Shown one piece after another: positions 6,009-8,049 of a stretch of DNA of 8,049 bases. The stretch's first letter is position 1; every line of letters starts with the position of its first letter. The position numbers were made by a program, and so were the translations under genes. The notes below the pieces were generated by a model. The model was not told where the DNA came from. It worked only from the letters and a program-made list of their open reading frames with translations, and made no database searches. The DNA is from Acidimicrobiia bacterium (GTDB lineage Bacteria; Actinomycetota; Acidimicrobiia; Acidimicrobiales; Ilumatobacteraceae): the NCBI GenBank assembly GCA_010025655.1, contig RGSV01000045.1, positions 1 through 8,049 on the forward strand, given 5' to 3'.

Positions 6009-6932
6009 GTGCGATTGCTGCTGGTCGTCAATTCGTTCGCCACGTCGGTGAACCCGCGCAACACGGTGCAGGTGCATCAGTATCTGGCGCGTCACCACGA
6101 TGTGCAGGTCGTCGAAACCAGTGAACGTGGCCACGCCACACGCTTTGCTACCGACGCCGTCACCCGCGGACTCGACGCCGTTATCGCCTTTGGTGGCGAT
6201 GGCACCCTCAACGAGGTGGCGACCGGACTCGCCGGCAGTTCGGTTGCGCTCGGCGTGCTGCCCGGCGGCTCGACCAACGTGTTCGCCCGTTCGCTCGGCA
6301 TGGCGAATGACCCGCTGCTCGCTGTCACACAACTCACTGCCGGGTTGGACGGCGGTCTCGTCGCCCCGATCTCGCTCGGTGAAGCCAACGGTCGCTATTT
6401 CACCTTTCATGCGGGAGTCGGCTTCGATGCCGAGGTTGTGCGGCAAGTTGAGCGCACGTTCAGCTTTAAGCGCGTCGTCGGTCAACCACTCTTTGCTTAC
6501 GCGGCACTCAAGTCGTGGTTCGTCGATTACGACCGCAAGTTTCCCCACTTCTCGGTGAGCATCGACGGTCGACGAATTCCGAACGGATTTTCTGCAGTCG
6601 TACTGAACACGAACCCCTACACCTACGTCGGTAAGCGCCCGATCGAACTGTCGCGCGCGGCATCGTTAGAGAAGCGGTTGGTCGTGTTGGTGTTTCGACG
6701 ACTTTCGACGCCGCTCATGGTGTCGACTCTGTGGAGTGCAGTGCGCAAAGGTGGCGCGACTGCGCGCCGCGGTCTCGAGATCATCGAAGGCGTGGATGAA
6801 GTCGTGTTTGATTATCCCGCACCATTCGGTTACCAGCTCGACGGCGACTTCATCGACGAGACGAACACGCTCACGATTCGCCATCGAGACGAAGCGCTAC
6901 AGCTGATCAAGCCGATGCTCGTCGAATTCTGA
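6009..6932 (+). CDS. Diacylglycerol kinase family lipid kinase (DAGK catalytic domain)
   Basis: The 307-residue protein belongs to the diacylglycerol/sphingosine kinase family (DgkB/YegS type). It starts MRLLLVVNSF, then has the nucleotide-binding FGGDGTLNEV (residues 61-70) and LPGGSTNVFARSLGM (84-98), GVGFDAEVV in the linker region, and a C-terminal YQLDGDF segment, as usual in the family. Such enzymes use ATP to phosphorylate a lipid hydroxyl, typically diacylglycerol to phosphatidic acid, at the inner face of the cytoplasmic membrane. The substrate here is not certain, since the family also includes ceramide- and phosphatidylglycerol-type lipid kinases. Length is normal and no membrane helix is evident, consistent with a peripheral enzyme. 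The GTG at 6009 is the only sensible start before the first beta strand and is preceded by TACCGT. It converges on a glycerophosphodiester phosphodiesterase gene, so two glycerolipid-related genes sit together, with a WhiB1-like regulator next door. Confidence 0.9.
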   Translation: MRLLLVVNSFATSVNPRNTVQVHQYLARHHDVQVVETSERGHATRFATDAVTRGLDAVIAFGGDGTLNEVATGLAGSSVALGVLPGGSTNVFARSLGMANDPLLAVTQLTAGLDGGLVAPISLGEANGRYFTFHAGVGFDAEVVRQVERTFSFKRVVGQPLFAYAALKSWFVDYDRKFPHFSVSIDGRRIPNGFSAVVLNTNPYTYVGKRPIELSRAASLEKRLVVLVFRRLSTPLMVSTLWSAVRKGGATARRGLEIIEGVDEVVFDYPAPFGYQLDGDFIDETNTLTIRHRDEALQLIKPMLVEF

Positions 6933-6939
6933 TCAGCTG
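6900..6939. terminator. 10-bp-stem hairpin at the convergent lipid kinase / phosphodiesterase junction
   Basis: CAGCTGATCA (6900-6909) and TGATCAGCTG (6930-6939) are perfect inverted repeats with a 20-nt loop. The kinase stop codon TGA (6930-6932) forms part of the 3' arm, and the phosphodiesterase stop lies 12 bp further on. There is no T-run, but the position between two convergent genes fits a shared transcription terminator or 3'-end stabiliser. Confidence 0.5.
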
Positions 6940-6950
6940 AGTTCGCCCGC

Positions 6951-7676
6951 CTACTTCTTTGCGCTGCGCTCGGCGAGCACACGCAACGCAACATCGGGCA
7001 CATTCGTGCAAATGCCGTCGATGCCCCAGTCGATGAGAGTGGCCATGTTGGCCGGATCATCACAGGTCCAGGTGTTGACGGCGAGACCGTGTCGATGAAA
7101 CGTGTCGATCATCTGCTGCGACACCTGACCAACCTCAGGATGCACCGCTACGTGCCCGCTGGCTTTCAGGTCGCGCGCGAGTTCATCAGCGTTTGATACC
7201 GAGATCGTCAGCCAGGCGGTCGGCAACTCGGGCCACTTCTTCACCGCATGGTCGACCGTGGCACGACGAAAGCACGACAAGAGATATCTGCGCGGGTCGC
7301 CGTGGCGGGCGACACGTCGACGCAACACATCTATCACTGCATCGGTGCGATGGTCGTCGGTGTCGAAGTCTGGCTCGGTGCGGTGGTTCTTGATCTCCAC
7401 ATTCACCCACATCTCGCCGCATGCATCAAGCACTTCATCGAGCGTGGGAATGAAACTCGGCAGTTGATCTTTGCTCAACTGCGCGATGATGCGACCGTCT
7501 GCGAGCTGCGGGTCGTGATGCACGACCAACTCGCCACTACGACACTGTCGCACGTCGAGCTCAACCGCATGAGAACCCATCTCTCTCGCGCGGGCGAATG
7601 CCGCCACGGTGTTCGGTCGCTCGGCTTTCGAAGCTCCGCGATGAGCCATGATCTGGGTGGTGCGCGGCTGGTGCAT
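6951..7676 (-). CDS. Glycerophosphodiester phosphodiesterase
   Basis: The 241-residue product has the GDPD TIM-barrel signatures: AHRGAS (residues 11-16, catalytic His12), AVELDVR (37-43, metal ligands Glu39 and Asp41), LVVHHDP (50-56, catalytic His54), VNVEIKN (91-97, metal ligand Glu94), and the late barrel segments VNTWTCDDPANM and GIDGICTNVPD. The enzyme hydrolyses glycerophosphodiesters, the deacylation products of phospholipids, to glycerol-3-phosphate and an alcohol. No signal peptide or lipobox is visible, so it is probably cytoplasmic like UgpQ rather than exported like GlpQ. One oddity is that the usual PENT/RENT tetrad after HRGAS reads RPNT (residues 20-23), losing its Glu; the metal ligands are intact. 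The ATG at 7676 is used; an ATG at 7649 (MAHRGAS) is also possible. Unlike most other unit-first genes here it lacks a TANNNT box just upstream. It diverges from the WhiB1-like gene. Confidence 0.92.
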   Translation of the reverse strand: MHQPRTTQIMAHRGASKAERPNTVAAFARAREMGSHAVELDVRQCRSGELVVHHDPQLADGRIIAQLSKDQLPSFIPTLDEVLDACGEMWVNVEIKNHRTEPDFDTDDHRTDAVIDVLRRRVARHGDPRRYLLSCFRRATVDHAVKKWPELPTAWLTISVSNADELARDLKASGHVAVHPEVGQVSQQMIDTFHRHGLAVNTWTCDDPANMATLIDWGIDGICTNVPDVALRVLAERSAKK

Positions 7677-7740
7677 GGCGAGTCTGGACTTTGTGCGCGA
7701 GTGACGCCGAATCCACCTGAAAAAGTAGTGCAGAAACCCC

Positions 7741-7769
7741 TTGCCAAGTGCCCAAACCCCACTTAGGGT
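7741..7769 (+). promoter_or_regulatory. Promoter of the WhiB1-like gene (TTGCCA - 17 bp - TAGGGT)
   Basis: TTGCCA (7741-7746) and TAGGGT (7764-7769) are separated by exactly 17 bp, the best housekeeping-type promoter in the window. A transcript would start 0-4 nt before the ATG at 7780. The -35 is flanked by AAACCCC direct repeats 20 bp apart (7734-7740 and 7754-7760), and an AAGTG-N9-CACTT inverted repeat (7746-7764) fills the spacer. These may be operator sites. Confidence 0.6.
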
Positions 7770-7779
7770 GATGCCCGCT

Positions 7780-8049
7780 ATGTCGATCCTTGCTCAAAGC
7801 CTCGCCCTCGGTTCCGCTGACTATTCCTGGAGGACGCAGGCCAACTGCCGCGACACCGACCCGGAGCTCTTCTTCCCCATCGGCAACACGGGTGAGGCCT
7901 TGCGAATGTTGTCGCGCGCCCGACTCGTGTGTGCCGACTGCACGGTGAAGGCATCGTGTCTTGAGTTCGCGATGACGACGAATCAAGACTGCGGTGTGTG
8001 GGGCGGTACGAGCGAAGAAGAGCGTCGCGATTTGCGTCGCCGCAACGCT
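7780..8049 (+). CDS. whiB1: WhiB1/WblE-like iron-sulfur transcription regulator (3' end cut by window edge)
   Basis: Ninety codons are visible, reading open to the right edge. The sequence closely follows the WhiB1/WblE pattern: W-R-x-x-A-N-CRDTDPELFFPIGNTG (residues 17-38), LVCADCTVKASCL (49-61), then DCGVWGGTSEEERRDLRRRNA (70-90). Cys23, Cys51, Cys54 and Cys60 (CX27CX2CX5C) are the 4Fe-4S ligands; GVWGG is the turn contacting the main sigma factor, and the basic tail beginning RRRN binds DNA. WhiB1 is an NO-sensitive, sigma-A-bound regulator, essential in mycobacteria. A fifth cysteine, Cys71, sits just before GVWGG where M. tuberculosis WhiB1 has Ser. Compared with WhiB1 the N-terminus is about 14 residues longer, ahead of the YSW segment. 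An in-frame ATG at 7771 would add three residues, but the predicted transcript starts after it. Only the last few residues of the basic tail should be missing. Confidence 0.93.
   Translation, partial: MSILAQSLALGSADYSWRTQANCRDTDPELFFPIGNTGEALRMLSRARLVCADCTVKASCLEFAMTTNQDCGVWGGTSEEERRDLRRRNA

Noticed and set aside
5806..6051. Possible small forward gene (81 codons, TTG start) between etfB and the lipid kinase
   Set aside because: Some codons look coding-like, but there is no ribosome site or recognisable domain. It overlaps the kinase start, and the Ala/Gly/His repeats simply reflect the GGGCCAC DNA repeat.
7722..7727. TACTTT on the minus strand as a -10 for the phosphodiesterase gene
   Set aside because: It ends 45 nt before the start codon, and the only -35-like hexamer (TTGGCA) is just 14 bp upstream, too close for a normal promoter.
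7248..7766. Forward open frame of 172 codons opposite the phosphodiesterase and running into the WhiB promoter
   Set aside because: Antisense to a gene with all GDPD catalytic motifs; the part outside that gene is the WhiB promoter region.
7561..7986. Minus-strand open frame of 141 codons crossing the WhiB1-like gene and its promoter
   Set aside because: Antisense to the conserved WhiB coding region and without recognisable domains.

Overview
The window looks like chromosomal core DNA of a moderately GC-rich actinobacterium (Actinomycetota), possibly class Acidimicrobiia. Three things point there. The phosphatase / DUF3090 / SCO1664-family trio is an actinobacterial signature. The right edge carries a WhiB-type iron-sulfur regulator, a family essentially confined to Actinobacteria and their phages. 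There is also an FrhB-type protein typical of lineages that use coenzyme F420. The class-level placement is inference. I see no rRNA, tRNA, CRISPR array, insertion sequence or phage gene.

Layout, left to right. (1) The 5' end of an acyl-CoA dehydrogenase gene runs leftward off the edge and diverges from a rightward FrhB-like two-cluster ferredoxin/flavin oxidoreductase gene. (2) A family-5 uracil-DNA glycosylase gene (udgB) converges on the FrhB gene. Only 41 bp separate its start from that of a three-gene unit transcribed the other way: histidine phosphatase, DUF3090 and SCO1664-family kinase-fold protein. The three genes overlap by 4 and 19 bp. (3) This unit converges on a leftward etfB-etfA operon (electron transfer flavoprotein). 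(4) After a 211-bp gene-free divergent region comes a rightward diacylglycerol/lipid kinase gene. It converges on a leftward glycerophosphodiester phosphodiesterase gene, with a 10-bp-stem hairpin across the junction. (5) A 103-bp divergent region leads to a rightward WhiB1-like gene cut by the right edge.

The genes form small functional groups. The acyl-CoA dehydrogenase and EtfAB belong to fatty-acyl or branched-chain acyl oxidation, where ETF takes the electrons. The FrhB-like protein is another flavin/Fe-S electron carrier. The lipid kinase and phosphodiesterase both act on glycerolipid head-group phosphate. The phosphatase/DUF3090/SCO1664 trio is a conserved actinobacterial module of unknown function; a predicted kinase-fold protein and a phosphatase in one translationally coupled unit suggest a phosphorylation cycle, but this is inference.

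The most notable non-coding pattern is that five of the seven genes that begin a transcription unit have a TANNNT hexamer (TAGAGT, TAGCGT, TAGGTT, TACCGT, TAGGGT) ending 7 to 10 nt before the start codon and no convincing Shine-Dalgarno sequence. The internal gene etfA instead has GAGGA before its ATG. This is what widespread leaderless transcription would look like. No clearly new system is visible. The items most worth a second look are the kinase/phosphatase trio, the leaderless promoters, the WhiB promoter architecture and the GC-rich repeat block upstream of the lipid kinase.
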